Assembly: GCA_964603595.1 (NCBI GenBank)
Contig: CAZRVN010000001.1
Coordinates: 186,001-250,000, forward strand
Reading direction: 5' to 3'
DNA from: JAQVEM01 sp964603595
GTDB lineage: Bacteria > Actinomycetota > Humimicrobiia > Humimicrobiales > Humimicrobiaceae
Length of the DNA stretch: 64,000 nt
Of this stretch, positions 43,693 to 55,100 are shown piece by piece. Within the stretch, counting starts at the first letter, position 1; each line of letters starts with the position of its first letter. Under the pieces are notes generated by a model, which saw nothing but the letters and a program-made list of their open reading frames with translations, had not been told where the DNA came from and ran no database searches. The translations under genes and the position numbers were made by a program.

Positions 43693-45315
43693 TTATTTTA
43701 TTCTTATTTTTTTTGAATTTTTTATTGAAGCGCCTATAAAATCCCTGAATAACGGGTGAGGCCTGTCTGGTCTTGATTTAAATTCAGGGTGGAACTGAAC
43801 TGCTACAAACCATGGATGGTCTTTTATTTCAACAATCTCTACTAAATTTTTTTCAGGATTAATTCCGGTAACTACAAGTCCTGCTTTTTCTACAGCTTCT
43901 CTGTAAATATTATTAAATTCATACCTGTGCCTGTGCCTTTCATAAACAATTCCTTTCTTGTATGCATTTTGTGCCTTTGAGCCAACCTTTAACCTGCACT
44001 TATATTTTCCAAGTCTCATTGTCCCGCCCTTGTTCTTTAATTTTTTCTGCTCGCACATTAAATCAATTATCGGGTCTTTTGTACCGGAGTCAAACTCCGT
44101 ACTGTTAGCATCTTCCAGTCCCAGAATATTTATTGCGAATTCAATTACTGCACACTGCATACCAAGACAAATACCCAGAAAAGGTATTTTCTTTTCCCTG
44201 GCGTATTTTATAGCACTTATCTTTCCATTTATTCCCCTTATACCAAATCCATATGGTACCAGTATGCCGTCTACTTTTGATAGAACCTCATCATTTGAAC
44301 TCTTCTTTTCCATTGACTCAGAATTTATCCAGGTTACATTTACATTCCTTTTGAAATAATATCCACCGTGATTTAATGCTTCTACAATACTTATGTAAGC
44401 ATCTTTTAAATTAGTGTATTTTCCCACTATCCCTATCTCTACTTTTCCTTTCAGGTTGTGTATAGTTCTTACCATCTTCTTCCATTCTGCGAGGTTTGAT
44501 GTTCTTGCTTTTAATTTCAACTTTGATAAAACCCTTAAATCAAGTTTTTCTTTTTGAAGCATAAACGGTACATCATAAAGATGCCTGGCATCAATTGCCT
44601 CTATGGTATCTTCTTCTTCTATATCACAGAACAGGCTAATTTTTTTTCTTATTCCATCAGTTAATTTTCTCTCACTCCTGCATATAATTATATCCGGCTG
44701 AATACCTATACTTCTAAGCTCCTTTACACTATGCTGCGTGGGTTTTGATTTTAATTCTTCAGTTGTTTTTAAATATGGAATATAGGTTACATGTATATAT
44801 AGAACATTTTCTTTCCCTACATCTTTCTTAAACTGCCTTATTGCTTCAAGAAAAGGTAAACTTTCAATATCTCCTACTGTTCCACCAATTTCAGTAATTA
44901 CTATATCTGATTTTCTTCTAAGCAATGTCTTTTTTATACATTCCTTTATCTCATCTGTTACATGAGGTATAACCTGGACTGTTGTTCCTAAAAATTTACC
45001 TTTCCTTTCATTATCAAGAACGTTTTTATAAATTTTTCCTGATGTAAAATTATTATATTTGGATAATTCCTCATCAATAAATCTCTCATAATGCCCCAGG
45101 TCAAGGTCTGTTTCAGCTCCGTCGTCGGTAACGAAAACTTCACCATGCTGTATGGGATTCATGGTCCCAGGGTCAATATTTATATAGGGATCAAACTTCT
45201 GAATGGTAATTTTATAGCCCCTTGATTTTAATAATCTTCCAAGAGATGCAGCGCATATACCCTTGCCCAGTGAAGATAAAACTCCCCCAGTAATAAAAAT
45301 AAATTTAGTTTTCAA
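43693..45315 (-). CDS. pyrG: CTP synthase
   Basis: PyrG makes CTP from UTP with glutamine as ammonia source. The synthetase domain starts with FIFITGGVLSSLGKGICAASLG. The glutamine amidotransferase domain has the cysteine in FLGICLGMQCAVIEF, and His and Glu in FHPEFKSRP. The length of 540 residues is normal. Its start overlaps the recN end by 11 bases. It is the last gene of the long co-directional run. Confidence 0.97.
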   Translation of the reverse strand: MKTKFIFITGGVLSSLGKGICAASLGRLLKSRGYKITIQKFDPYINIDPGTMNPIQHGEVFVTDDGAETDLDLGHYERFIDEELSKYNNFTSGKIYKNVLDNERKGKFLGTTVQVIPHVTDEIKECIKKTLLRRKSDIVITEIGGTVGDIESLPFLEAIRQFKKDVGKENVLYIHVTYIPYLKTTEELKSKPTQHSVKELRSIGIQPDIIICRSERKLTDGIRKKISLFCDIEEEDTIEAIDARHLYDVPFMLQKEKLDLRVLSKLKLKARTSNLAEWKKMVRTIHNLKGKVEIGIVGKYTNLKDAYISIVEALNHGGYYFKRNVNVTWINSESMEKKSSNDEVLSKVDGILVPYGFGIRGINGKISAIKYAREKKIPFLGICLGMQCAVIEFAINILGLEDANSTEFDSGTKDPIIDLMCEQKKLKNKGGTMRLGKYKCRLKVGSKAQNAYKKGIVYERHRHRYEFNNIYREAVEKAGLVVTGINPEKNLVEIVEIKDHPWFVAVQFHPEFKSRPDRPHPLFRDFIGASIKNSKKIRIK

Positions 45316-47074
45316 TGGTTATCTTCCTTTCCATAAGCTCATTTTTTACAGAATTACATTTTTCTATAAGTTCCTCTGCATGCATAGCTGCTATATCGCT
45401 GGCGTCAAGCCCGCTCATCATCCGTGAAATTTCTTTAATTTTCTCATATGATTTCATTTTTTTTATTCTTATCTCTGTCCTATTATTTTTTATAAATTTA
45501 TCAATAAAATAATGAGCATCCGAAAAACATGCGATTTGTGCAAGATGTGTTATAACTATTACTTGGCAATTTCTTGAAATCTTAAATAGTTTTTCACCAA
45601 CTGCCAGTGATATTGTCCCCCCTATGCCCGCATCTATCTCATCAAATATCATTGTAGTAATTTTATCGACAGAGCTTATTACTGACTTTAGAGCAAGCAT
45701 TATCCTTGATATCTCTCCGCCGGAAGCAATTTTTCTTAGTGGTCTTTCAGATTCACCTATATTAAGAGATATTAAAAATTCTATATCATCTATCCCGTCT
45801 TTAGCAAATTTTATTTTTTTATTCTTTATTTCTATTCCATCATCGCTTTCTATAAATTTATGCTGCGGTATAAAAGATACTGATTTAAAGCCAATATCAA
45901 TCAGCTCACCGGTTACCTTATCTTTTAAATCATCGATTACTTCCTTCCTTATTTCACTTAATTCAAGAGCCTTTTTTATCAGAGATTCCCCTGCCTGATT
46001 ATACTCAACCTGTTTTTTGCCAATTTCATTATCAAGATTTTCAAAGCTTTCTATTTCATTTTCTAAATTATCAGCATACTCGTTCACCAAATTCAGATCC
46101 ATTTGATACTTTTTCTTTATCTCGGATAACTTATAAAGTCTTTCCTGTATATCATCAAGTCTCTTACTGCTGAAATCAGAATCTGCAATATTGCTGCCGA
46201 CGTTATGGCTTATCTCCTCTATAATACTGCTGAGGGAAGACAGACTACTGCTGAACTTCTTAAATTTATAGTCAATACCTGAAAGTTCGCTTATTTTCTT
46301 ACTAAGAACAGCTAAATTTTCGCTCAATGATTTTGTATCACTGTTATTACCACCTATAATTTCTTTAATTTCTGAAGCCAATCTATATGTTTTTTCATAA
46401 TTCTTTAGAATCCTAGCCTCGTTTTCCAGATTTTCTTCTTCGTTCTCCTTAATATTCAACTTTTTTATTTCTTCATACCTATAATTTAGATCCTTTAACT
46501 TTTCTTCCCTTGTCCTTTTTAAGTCCTTTAATTCAGTTAACTCTTCCTTTTTCCTATTATAATCCCTCAGACTCTCAGAATAATCCTTTTTTAAACCAGA
46601 CAACCTTTCACTTCCATATTTATCTACAATCTCCAGATGTGTTTTACGATCCAGCAAATACTGGTGGTCATGCTGGCCGTGAATATCAAGAAAAAGCTCA
46701 CCCAATTTTTTCAAATTACTTACCCTGGTAAAAATTCCATTGATAAACGACCTGTTCTTTCCGTTTCTATTAACCTCCCTTGTTACCGCTACATCCATAC
46801 ATTCATTGTTATCTTCAATTAAATTTTCTGACAATAAAAAATCTGTAGCAGCATTGTTATTGCTGAAGTCAAAATATCCCTGAACCAGGAGTTCATCCTC
46901 TCCATCCCTTATTAAATCACTTTCTGCTCGCTCCCCAATTAACAAATTTATTGCTTCAATTATTAGAGTTTTTCCTGCTCCTGTTTCACCGGTCAGGACA
47001 TTAAGGTCTTTTTGGAATTTTATTCTGGCATCATCTATTATGGCGAAGTTTCTTACCTGTAGTTCCTTTAACAT
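45305..47074 (-). CDS. recN: DNA repair protein RecN
   Basis: RecN is an SMC-like ATPase for double-strand break repair. The N-terminal head has the P-loop TGETGAGKTLIIEA, the centre (about 150-370) is coiled coil, and the C-terminal half-head has the signature ASGGEISRIMLALK and the Walker B TMIFDEIDAGIGG. The length of 589 residues is normal. No LexA box was seen directly upstream. It lies in the conserved nadK-recN pair. Confidence 0.95.
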   Translation of the reverse strand: MLKELQVRNFAIIDDARIKFQKDLNVLTGETGAGKTLIIEAINLLIGERAESDLIRDGEDELLVQGYFDFSNNNAATDFLLSENLIEDNNECMDVAVTREVNRNGKNRSFINGIFTRVSNLKKLGELFLDIHGQHDHQYLLDRKTHLEIVDKYGSERLSGLKKDYSESLRDYNRKKEELTELKDLKRTREEKLKDLNYRYEEIKKLNIKENEEENLENEARILKNYEKTYRLASEIKEIIGGNNSDTKSLSENLAVLSKKISELSGIDYKFKKFSSSLSSLSSIIEEISHNVGSNIADSDFSSKRLDDIQERLYKLSEIKKKYQMDLNLVNEYADNLENEIESFENLDNEIGKKQVEYNQAGESLIKKALELSEIRKEVIDDLKDKVTGELIDIGFKSVSFIPQHKFIESDDGIEIKNKKIKFAKDGIDDIEFLISLNIGESERPLRKIASGGEISRIMLALKSVISSVDKITTMIFDEIDAGIGGTISLAVGEKLFKISRNCQVIVITHLAQIACFSDAHYFIDKFIKNNRTEIRIKKMKSYEKIKEISRMMSGLDASDIAAMHAEELIEKCNSVKNELMERKITIEN

Positions 47075-47110
47075 GTTTTTTTAAATAAGTCTAATAGTTT
47101 AACTTTATTT

Positions 47111-47986
47111 TTAAATTCTCTCAATAAATTTTTCCCTGAAAACTTTAAAAAAAATGTTTTCATTAAAGGTTATGAATTTCAACTTTAATTTTGATTTTTT
47201 TACCTTTAGTACGTAATCCTTTTTTATGTTTAAAGACAGTACTTTACCATCTATGCTAATGCTGTCTTTATCGTTTCTTGAATTTATTTTTATCTCTATC
47301 TTATTATCAGGGTCCAGTATTATACTTCTATTTAAAAGTGTATGAGGACATATCGGAGTTATTATTATAACCTTACTCTTCGGCTCAACTATAGGTCCTC
47401 CTGCTGAAAGAGAATATGCCGTTGAACCCGTGGGTGTTGAAATAATTAATCCATCAGCAGCGAATTCTTTTATTGATATCCCATTAACCACAATTGTAAA
47501 TCTTATTATTTTACCAATCATTGACCTGTTTATGGCAAATTCGTTTAAAGCAAAGCCGGGAATTCCCATATTTTCTACCATCTTATTATTCCTGTAAAAC
47601 CTTCCTTCTATAAGCATTCTTTCTTCTATCTTATATTTATCCTCCAGTATTTTATCAATTGCTTTATACATATCACAGGTTTCTACTACAGTTAAAAACC
47701 CCAGATTTCCCGCATTTATTCCCATTATAGGAATCCCTTTTTTAAAAGTGTATTTTGATGCCCTTAAAAAAGTCCCATCTCCACCTACTGCAATAATCAT
47801 ATCATTATTGCTACTGAATTCTTCTTCGGAAACCGAAGGTAGTGAATATTCTCTTGACACCTCTTCCTTTTCCAATAGAAGTAGATTTAAATTATTACCT
47901 TTTCTTACAAGGTAATCATAAATTTTTTTAGCAGTTTCTATTGTTTCTTTTTTTTCGTTATTTGAAACTATTCCAATATTTTTCAT
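47111..47986 (-). CDS. nadK: NAD kinase
   Basis: NadK phosphorylates NAD to NADP. The GGDGTFLRA motif, the MGINAGNLGFLT loop and the STPTGSTAYSLSAGGPI segment are diagnostic. The C-terminal part contains DGKVLSL. The length of 291 residues is normal. It lies 19 bases downstream of tlyA in the common ispA-tlyA-nadK-recN order. Confidence 0.96.
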   Translation of the reverse strand: MKNIGIVSNNEKKETIETAKKIYDYLVRKGNNLNLLLLEKEEVSREYSLPSVSEEEFSSNNDMIIAVGGDGTFLRASKYTFKKGIPIMGINAGNLGFLTVVETCDMYKAIDKILEDKYKIEERMLIEGRFYRNNKMVENMGIPGFALNEFAINRSMIGKIIRFTIVVNGISIKEFAADGLIISTPTGSTAYSLSAGGPIVEPKSKVIIITPICPHTLLNRSIILDPDNKIEIKINSRNDKDSISIDGKVLSLNIKKDYVLKVKKSKLKLKFITFNENIFFKVFREKFIERI

Positions 47987-48005
47987 TTCCTATTAATTAC
48001 TATTA

Positions 48006-48881
48006 TTAAGATTGATTATAATAAAAATGTGCTCTATCAATTACATCTCTGATTATTTTATCATAATTCTGGACAGATTTACTTTCTTTATCAATTTTTA
48101 TTAAAAAAATCCAGAATTCTATGTTTCCTTTTGCCCCTTTTATTTTTGAATAAGTAAAATTTTTTATTTCAACAGGAAATTTTTTAATATATTCAGTCAC
48201 TCCCATTAATGCTTTAAAATGCAATTCTTTATTTTTTATTATACCCCTGTTTTCTACTTCATCCTTTTTTAATTCAAACTGCGGCTTTAACAGGAGCAGT
48301 ATTTTACTATTATTTTTAGTTAAATCCATAACTTTATTAAAAATTGTTTTTATTGAAATAAAAGATAAGTCCACAACCGTAATATCAGATTTATAGGGGA
48401 GCTTTTCAGTGTCAAAATTTCTTATGTTTGTTTTTTCAAGAACAATCACACGCGGGGACTTTCTAAGCTCCCAGGATAGCTGCCCGTAACCAACATCAAT
48501 GCAGACAACTTTTTCAGCACCATTCTTTAATAAAAAATCTGTAAATCCTCCTGTTGAAGAACCCACATCCACAGCTTTCTTTTTTTCAGCATTAATACCG
48601 AAATCCTCAAATGCTCCTTCTAATTTCAAGCCGCCTCTTGATACATATAAATTCCTTGTGGTTATCTCCAGAGACTCTCCCGGCTCTATAAGTGTACCCG
48701 GTTTTTCTATAACCATTCCATCAACCCTTACTTTACCTGCCATTAACAGTGCCCTGGCTTCCTTTTCAGTAGAAACAATATTTTTCTTAAGTAAGATTTC
48801 TATTATTTTCTTCTTGCCACTTTTTTTAATATTAATTATGCCTTTCTTAAAAGTAAAAATCTGGCTATTTTTACCAGCCAT
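48006..48881 (-). CDS. tlyA: TlyA family rRNA 2'-O-methyltransferase
   Basis: TlyA methylates 16S and 23S rRNA ribose and affects capreomycin sensitivity in actinobacteria. The N-terminal S4 RNA-binding domain (ILLKKNIVSTEKEARALLMAGKVRVDG) is followed by an FtsJ-like domain (AVDVGSSTGGFTDFLLKNGAEKVVCIDVGYGQL). At 291 residues it carries about 20 extra N-terminal residues. The chosen ATG lies 46 bases inside the end of ispA; a later non-ATG start is possible. Confidence 0.92.
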   Translation of the reverse strand: MAGKNSQIFTFKKGIINIKKSGKKKIIEILLKKNIVSTEKEARALLMAGKVRVDGMVIEKPGTLIEPGESLEITTRNLYVSRGGLKLEGAFEDFGINAEKKKAVDVGSSTGGFTDFLLKNGAEKVVCIDVGYGQLSWELRKSPRVIVLEKTNIRNFDTEKLPYKSDITVVDLSFISIKTIFNKVMDLTKNNSKILLLLKPQFELKKDEVENRGIIKNKELHFKALMGVTEYIKKFPVEIKNFTYSKIKGAKGNIEFWIFLIKIDKESKSVQNYDKIIRDVIDRAHFYYNQS

Positions 48882-49750
48882 TCATAATCTATATTCATAT
48901 TTTTTACAATTGAAATTGATTCATTTATTTTTTCTTCAGCAATAACTCTTGACTTTGCAACACCCCACATATCCGGGAAAGTGTTCTTCTTCTGCATCCT
49001 GTCCTTTCCTGCAGTTTTTCCTATTGTATCTATATTTGATGTTACATCCAGAATGTCATCTGTTATCTGGAAAGCAAGCCCTAATTTTTCAGAATATTCC
49101 GTAAATTTATCAAGGTATTTTTCAGTTGCTCCTGATATTATTGCCCCACATCTTGCAGAAGCAGTAATAAGCTTCCCTGTTTTATTCTTATGCATATATT
49201 CCAGCTTATCCTTACTTATTTTTCTTCCTGTAAAATATACATCAATTATCTGGCCTGCTGCCATTCCTTCCGCACCTGAAGCATCTCCTATTTCTTTTAA
49301 AACCTTTACTTTTATCCTGTCGTCTGAAAGCTGGTATTTTAATATCAGATTAAAAGCTTCCGCAAATAGGGTGTCCCCGGTCAGTATAGCTATATCTTCA
49401 CCAAACTTTTTATGACATGAAGGTTTCCCCCTTCTGAAATCATCATTGTCCATTGACGGCAGGTCATCATGTATAAGCGAGTAGGTATGTATAAATTCAA
49501 TGGCGCATGCAGTAGGAAGAACGCTATGGTAATCTTTACCCAGACTCTCTGCAACCAGGATGCATAGTACCGGCCTGAACCTTTTGCCTCCGTTTTTTAT
49601 ACTGTATTTAATTGCCTTTCTCAAAATAGAAGGGCTTTTTTTATACTTACCGGCATAATACCTTAAACTGTTGTTTATCTCTCTTACCAGAAACCCGGGG
49701 TAAAGCTTATCCTGATTTGAAACATTATTTTTTTTAAATAAAAAAAACAT
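48836..49750 (-). CDS. ispA: Polyprenyl diphosphate synthase (farnesyl/geranylgeranyl type)
   Basis: The enzyme condenses IPP with allylic diphosphates. The first aspartate-rich motif is in HDDLPSMDNDDFRRG, and the second in ITDDILD, with GKTAGKD after it. GGKRFRPVLC is near the N terminus. The residues before the first DDxxD (HTYSLIHDD) fit an FPP or GGPP synthase, but chain length is not certain. The 304-residue gene overlaps tlyA by 46 bases. Confidence 0.9.
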   Translation of the reverse strand: MFFLFKKNNVSNQDKLYPGFLVREINNSLRYYAGKYKKSPSILRKAIKYSIKNGGKRFRPVLCILVAESLGKDYHSVLPTACAIEFIHTYSLIHDDLPSMDNDDFRRGKPSCHKKFGEDIAILTGDTLFAEAFNLILKYQLSDDRIKVKVLKEIGDASGAEGMAAGQIIDVYFTGRKISKDKLEYMHKNKTGKLITASARCGAIISGATEKYLDKFTEYSEKLGLAFQITDDILDVTSNIDTIGKTAGKDRMQKKNTFPDMWGVAKSRVIAEEKINESISIVKNMNIDYEWLVKIARFLLLRKA

Positions 49751-49814
49751 GAATACTGACTATAAAAAACTAAAAATAAAATTAATTATATATCAAAGAC
49801 TTTCTACTGGCTTC

Positions 49815-50246
49815 TTAATTTGTTTTATTTAAATTATCTAAAATTTTTCCCAGAATACCATTTATGAATTTCGGTGTGTCCTCCTTCTGGCCCAGGGCCT
49901 TTGCTATTTCAATTGCTTCATCTACTGAGACTTTTAAAGGTATGTCATTCTCATATAACATTTCGTAAAGGGCTACCCTTAAAATATTTCTGTCAATTAT
50001 TGCAATCCTTTCAAGAGACCAGTTTTCCACAATACTCATTATCAAGTTATCTATTTCTGTCTCATTCTTTTCAACTCCGATAGCAAGTTTTAAAGTAAAT
50101 TCATCATAGTTATTTCCTGCCGCAACATTACTTTCTATAATTTTATTTATATCCTTTTCAAGCAAATCTCTCTGATACAACAATATTATTGCATTGATTC
50201 TACTTTTTCTTCTTGCTGTTCTGGGCATATTATTAAAATATTCCAA
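49815..50246 (-). CDS. nusB: Transcription antitermination factor NusB
   Basis: NusB binds boxA RNA with S10 to prevent termination in rRNA operons. The pattern ARRKSRINAIILLYQRDLL at the N terminus and DRNILRVALYEMLYENDIPLKVSVDEAIEIAKALGQKEDTPKFINGILGKI at the C terminus is typical. The length of 143 residues is normal. It starts six bases after the efp stop, a conserved pairing. Confidence 0.95.
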   Translation of the reverse strand: MEYFNNMPRTARRKSRINAIILLYQRDLLEKDINKIIESNVAAGNNYDEFTLKLAIGVEKNETEIDNLIMSIVENWSLERIAIIDRNILRVALYEMLYENDIPLKVSVDEAIEIAKALGQKEDTPKFINGILGKILDNLNKTN

Positions 50247-50251
50247 ATTTT

Positions 50252-50812
50252 CTATTTGTTAACCCGTGTTATATATTCTCCGGTCCTGGTGTCAATCTTT
50301 ATTATATCCCCTTTATTTATAAAAAGGGGAACCATAACTTTTGCTCCGCTTTCAATTTTCGCTGGCTTTGAACTGGAACTTACTGTATCTCCTTTTAATC
50401 CCGGTTCTGTTTCTACAACCCTTGCTTTTATATTAATGGGAAGTTCAACCGAAATAGGCTTTCCTTCATAAAATACTACTGCCACTTCCATATTATCTAT
50501 TAAATATTCTTTCTGCTCTTCAATAAAGTTTTCACTTATCCGGATCTGCTCGTAATTTTTAGTATCCATAAAAATATAATGCTCGTCCCTGTAAAGATAC
50601 TGCATATTCCTCGTTTCCAGTATCGCCTGTTCCATCTTCTCACCGGCACGGAACGTCCTGTCTATAATAGCACCTGTTGTTAAATCCTTTAGCTTTGTTC
50701 TAACAAAAGCTCCGCCCTTCCCGGGTTTTACATGCTGGAAATACAGTATCCTATATAGCCGGCCCTCATATAGTACAGTCATTCCATTCTTAAAATCACT
50801 GGTGCTTATCAT
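50252..50812 (-). CDS. efp: Translation elongation factor P
   Basis: EF-P relieves ribosome stalling at polyproline. The 186-residue protein has all three beta-barrel domains. The loop that carries the modified residue reads KPGKGGAFVRTK, with an unmodified-type lysine at the tip. The conserved C-terminal GDIIKIDTRTGEYITRV is present. Whether the lysine is modified is unknown; no epmA or equivalent gene is in the window. Confidence 0.96.
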   Translation of the reverse strand: MISTSDFKNGMTVLYEGRLYRILYFQHVKPGKGGAFVRTKLKDLTTGAIIDRTFRAGEKMEQAILETRNMQYLYRDEHYIFMDTKNYEQIRISENFIEEQKEYLIDNMEVAVVFYEGKPISVELPINIKARVVETEPGLKGDTVSSSSKPAKIESGAKVMVPLFINKGDIIKIDTRTGEYITRVNK

Positions 50813-50944
50813 ATTTATAATCCTTATTCTAATTTATTTTTATAATATTTTTACAGATATCTTTTTATAACAAAAAAAATTTATAAGTAAGATTTAATTT
50901 AAACAGCTAAAAATTTCCTTGTTTTTCTATAACATAAACTACAT

Positions 50945-52060
50945 TTACAAACCCATTATAAAAAAGTCTTTCCTTGATTTATAAAGAACCTCACATTTAT
51001 TTTTCTTTACTATTACCATATCTTCTATCCTGACACCGCCAAAGTTTTTTATGTAAATACCCGGCTCAATTGTTATAACCATATTTTCCTTAAGTATAGT
51101 TTTTACCCCTTTATTTATTACCGGCTCTTCATGAACTTCAAGGCCAACTCCATGTCCCAGCCCATGACCAAAATTCTCTCCGTACCCTTTTGAGCTTATA
51201 AACTTTCTGGCAACCCTGTCAAGCTCACCCGAGCTTATACCTTCCCTGCATCTCTCAATTGCCTTCAGCTGTGCTTTTAGAACTATATCATAAATCTTTT
51301 TAAATTCATTACATTTTTTATTATTCCTTGTGAATATTGTCCTTGTCATATCAGAGCAGTAATTACCAAACCTGCATCCAAAATCCATAAGGACAATACC
51401 ATTATTGATATATCTTTTTTGCGGGACATAATGAGGCATTGAAGTACCTTTATCATAGGCAGTAATTATATCAAATGACTTTCCGCTTGAATTTCCTTTT
51501 ATAAGCAATTCTTCCAGATAAAACGCAAGCTCAACTTCAGATAAACGTTCTATATCATCCGGTCTTAATTTTAATATGCTTTTAAAAGTATTATCTGTTA
51601 TGCTGCAGGAATCTTTTATTTTTTTAATTTCTTCTTTATCTTTAACCGACCTCAACTCTTTAACCAATCCACCTGCGTCATTTATTTTTTTACCCTGACC
51701 TGATAATAATTCCTTAAGCTTGTAGCCGTTTTTAAAACTAATATTTTCCCATTCCACAGCTACTGAATTAAACCTATAACCTTCAAGTATCTCATTAAGC
51801 TTTTTGAATTTATCCTTACTATACAGTACAACTTTTATTCCTTTATTTTTTATAGAATTTTCTGCTTTCTCAAGGTAAATAAAATTAACCAGTAGATAGA
51901 TGCTATCATCTGTTATAAGTAAGATACTTCCTGAATTAATACCATGGAAGCCGGTTAGATAAAATATATTTGCATCATTCAGGATTATTATGCTATTAAG
52001 CTCTTTTTCCCCTAGGATTTTTTTAAGATTTTTAATTCTGGAGGTAAATAAGTCAGTCAC
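50945..52060 (-). CDS. pepQ: M24 aminopeptidase P family (Xaa-Pro peptidase)
   Basis: The 371-residue protein has a creatinase-like N-terminal domain and a pita-bread metallopeptidase domain. Metal-binding residues are seen in VLMDFGCRFGNYCSDMTRT, HGLGHGVGLEVHEEP and MVITIEPGIY and GGVRIEDMVIV. It precedes efp, as in many Gram-positives (pepQ-efp-nusB). It may cleave proline dipeptides or N-terminal Xaa-Pro bonds. Confidence 0.92.
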   Translation of the reverse strand: MTDLFTSRIKNLKKILGEKELNSIIILNDANIFYLTGFHGINSGSILLITDDSIYLLVNFIYLEKAENSIKNKGIKVVLYSKDKFKKLNEILEGYRFNSVAVEWENISFKNGYKLKELLSGQGKKINDAGGLVKELRSVKDKEEIKKIKDSCSITDNTFKSILKLRPDDIERLSEVELAFYLEELLIKGNSSGKSFDIITAYDKGTSMPHYVPQKRYINNGIVLMDFGCRFGNYCSDMTRTIFTRNNKKCNEFKKIYDIVLKAQLKAIERCREGISSGELDRVARKFISSKGYGENFGHGLGHGVGLEVHEEPVINKGVKTILKENMVITIEPGIYIKNFGGVRIEDMVIVKKNKCEVLYKSRKDFFIMGL

Positions 52061-52108
52061 TTTTGCCTATTATTACTATTGTATTCTTTATATTCAAGAT
52101 AAATTTTA

Positions 52109-55100
52109 TTAATCAACAACCTCTTCCCATTGTTTGTTAAAAGTTACCCCTCCGTAAACAAGCTTTGGCATGTCTTCCGGTATCACATCATCAAGACCAT
52201 AATCATATCCTATCGAAGACATACTCCCGAGAAGGAAACCAATAAGGCCGCTTTCATCCCTTGCATCAATATCCCCGCTTATCAATGAACCCAGCAAAGC
52301 ATTATGGCTGTTAAGTATTGCCGAACCGCCTGATACACCAAGAATCTTTACATCTGGGTCTGTATAATCTGCAAAATAATGATTATAATCATCTACGGTT
52401 ATGTCCAGGTTCCCTGAAGCCATTAAAATAAGTAAATCATCTTCAGGAAAATTCCCTAAAGGGAGAAGCCCGCAGGAAGCATCAATATTTCCTGTTGCAA
52501 TAAGTTTTCCACTCCCCGAATAGTAAATATCGTTATCATTAGGGTCAACATCATTTGCTTCCAGTGATTCACCAATTCTTATATCACCATCAACTAGTAC
52601 GTTCCCTTCTATTTCTATATAATAATGTCCACTATCTTCATAAAATTTTATTGAATTCTGACCATCTTCCCTGTAAAATTCATCTCCGGTAATCATAGGA
52701 GTATATATAACCGTAACCGAATTTTCTATAGGACCCGGCTTGTCTGCTTCTGTAACCGTATATGTAAGGGAACCGGTCGCAACTGCATCAATCGCAAGGT
52801 CATCCGCAGTCCCATCACTGTCCTCATCTGTAAGTCCACTTAAAGTTACATCGCCAAGAGCTGAATCCACGCAGGTCACATCTACAATAATTCCGCCACT
52901 TATATTCGTAACTGTATAATTATAGGTTACAGTGTCACCTACTTCAGCAGTGTTAGGAACAGCATCTTTTTCTACCACAATATAAGGGCCAGTTTCTATT
53001 TTTACCGACTCATTTGCTTCATCGCTTGGAATAATTGAATGCGGGTCAGTATCACCTGAAGCTACGACTTTATTTTCTATAGGACCCGGGAGGTCGTCTG
53101 CTGTAACTTCATATGTAAGGGAGCCGGTTGCAGCCTGCCCGACAAACAGGTCATCAGCAATTCCGTCTCCATCTTCATCTGTAAGACCGGTCATAGATAC
53201 CATGCCAAGTGGTAAATCCGTTAAATATACATCATATAGTATCTGCATGCCTACATTCGTAACTGTATAATTATAGGTTACAGTGTCACCTACTTCAGCA
53301 GTGTTAGGAACGGCATCCTTTTCTACCAGAAGATGGGGATCCATTATAACCTTTACTGATTCTTCCGTTGTATCGCTTACAGGGTCCGGCTCAAGGGCAG
53401 AATCCGCTGTAGCAGTAACCGAATTTTCTATAGGACCCGGCCTGTCAGATGATAAAACAGTGTATATTAATGTTCCGGTAGCAGTTGCTCCAACTGCCAG
53501 GTCATCCGCAGTCCCATCAACGTCCTCATCTGTAAGTCCGCTTAAAGTTACAGCACCGAGAGCTGAATCCACGCAGGTTACGTCGGTAAGAATTGCAGTA
53601 CTTACATTCGTAACCGTATAATTATATGTTATAAGGTCTCCAACATCAGCAACGTTTGGGTTAGCATCTTTTGTTACCAGAATATGGGGATTGGTTATTA
53701 TCTTTACAGATTCCTCCATTTCATCAGCTGGAGAAGTTGAGGAAGTATCACCGGTAGCGGTAACTGAATTTTCTATAGGACCCGGTTCATCAGATTCAGT
53801 AACCGTATAGGTAAGGGTACCAGTTGCACTGCCACCGGCTACCAGGTCATCAACTATTCCGTCACTATCTAAGTCCGCAAGTCCACTTAAAGTTACAGCG
53901 CCGAGAGCTGAATCCAAGCAGGTTATGTTATATAAGGTTTTAGTGCCCCTATTTGTAACCGTATAGTCATAAGTTATAATGTCACCCACCTCGGCAGTTC
54001 CCGGATCGGCATCCTTCGTAACCAGGATTGTAGGATTGGTCTCATCGGTTACTATCTTTACTGACTCAGATGCTACACTTGTTATAGGAACAGGAACAAG
54101 TGCCATTAAAAGCTCGGGGTCTATAACAAATATTCCTGCTTCAATCATATCATCCTCATCTATTATAAGGACATCACTTGGTGGTTCCTGTATCATGGTT
54201 ATAAAATTATCAATATAAACCTTTACATCCAGTTTTGGCGCGCTAAATAAATCATCACCTATTGGTTCATTGTAATACACATTTGAACTTCCGGTAGTGC
54301 TTATTTCTCCGTGGCAGGATAAATTAACAGGATTGCTTGAACTCCCGATACGTGAACTGTTCTCCAGTCTAATATCATCCATAACTATCATTTCCAGTGT
54401 TTCAGTAGAGCTGGACTCTATACGGGGTGAGCCAAGCAATCCACCTGTCATTTCAATATCCCCGCCAACATTTATCATTTCTGATCTTAATCTTGAAGAA
54501 CCTCCCATATCTATATTTCCGCCAACCAGTAGCTTATCACCGGCGACAACATCGCCAAGCGCTATTAAATCTCTTATAACAAGATCCCCTCCTAAATAAA
54601 CTGGGCCATTTATAAAAGGCACATTAATCAAATCAAAAAATTCTAAGCCACTCCTTGAATAAATATAGCTGAACATGTCAATCTCCGTTGTAAAACTTAC
54701 AGCCATATTTACCCTTACCGTCCTTGTCCGCCCGCTTGGTATATCCTCTCCTGTGGAGGTTATTATATAATTTGTAACCTTACCATTAATATCCGTAGCT
54801 TCTTCATAATCAACATAGAACCTTCCTACATTATTACCGTCTGAATCTTCTACATAATCATCATAATCATATGGTGTATGCTCAGAAGGGAGAGGTTCAT
54901 CATCTTCAAAATACCTCTCAATTTTTATAAGCATGTCCGATATTCCCGCCTCTGCAATATTTAAAGCCTTAATCCTGCTTTCATAATACTCGGTAAAAAC
55001 TACATCCTCAAACATAAACTTTGTCATTGCAGTAATGGTAAATATTATTACCATCCCCATTATCAGAACCAGTATGGTTATATTGCCTCCTATTCCTTTC

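Noticed and set aside
48499..48945. A 148-residue + strand frame
   Set aside because: It is antisense to tlyA and the end of ispA, with no motif and no ribosome site; both overlapped genes are well supported.
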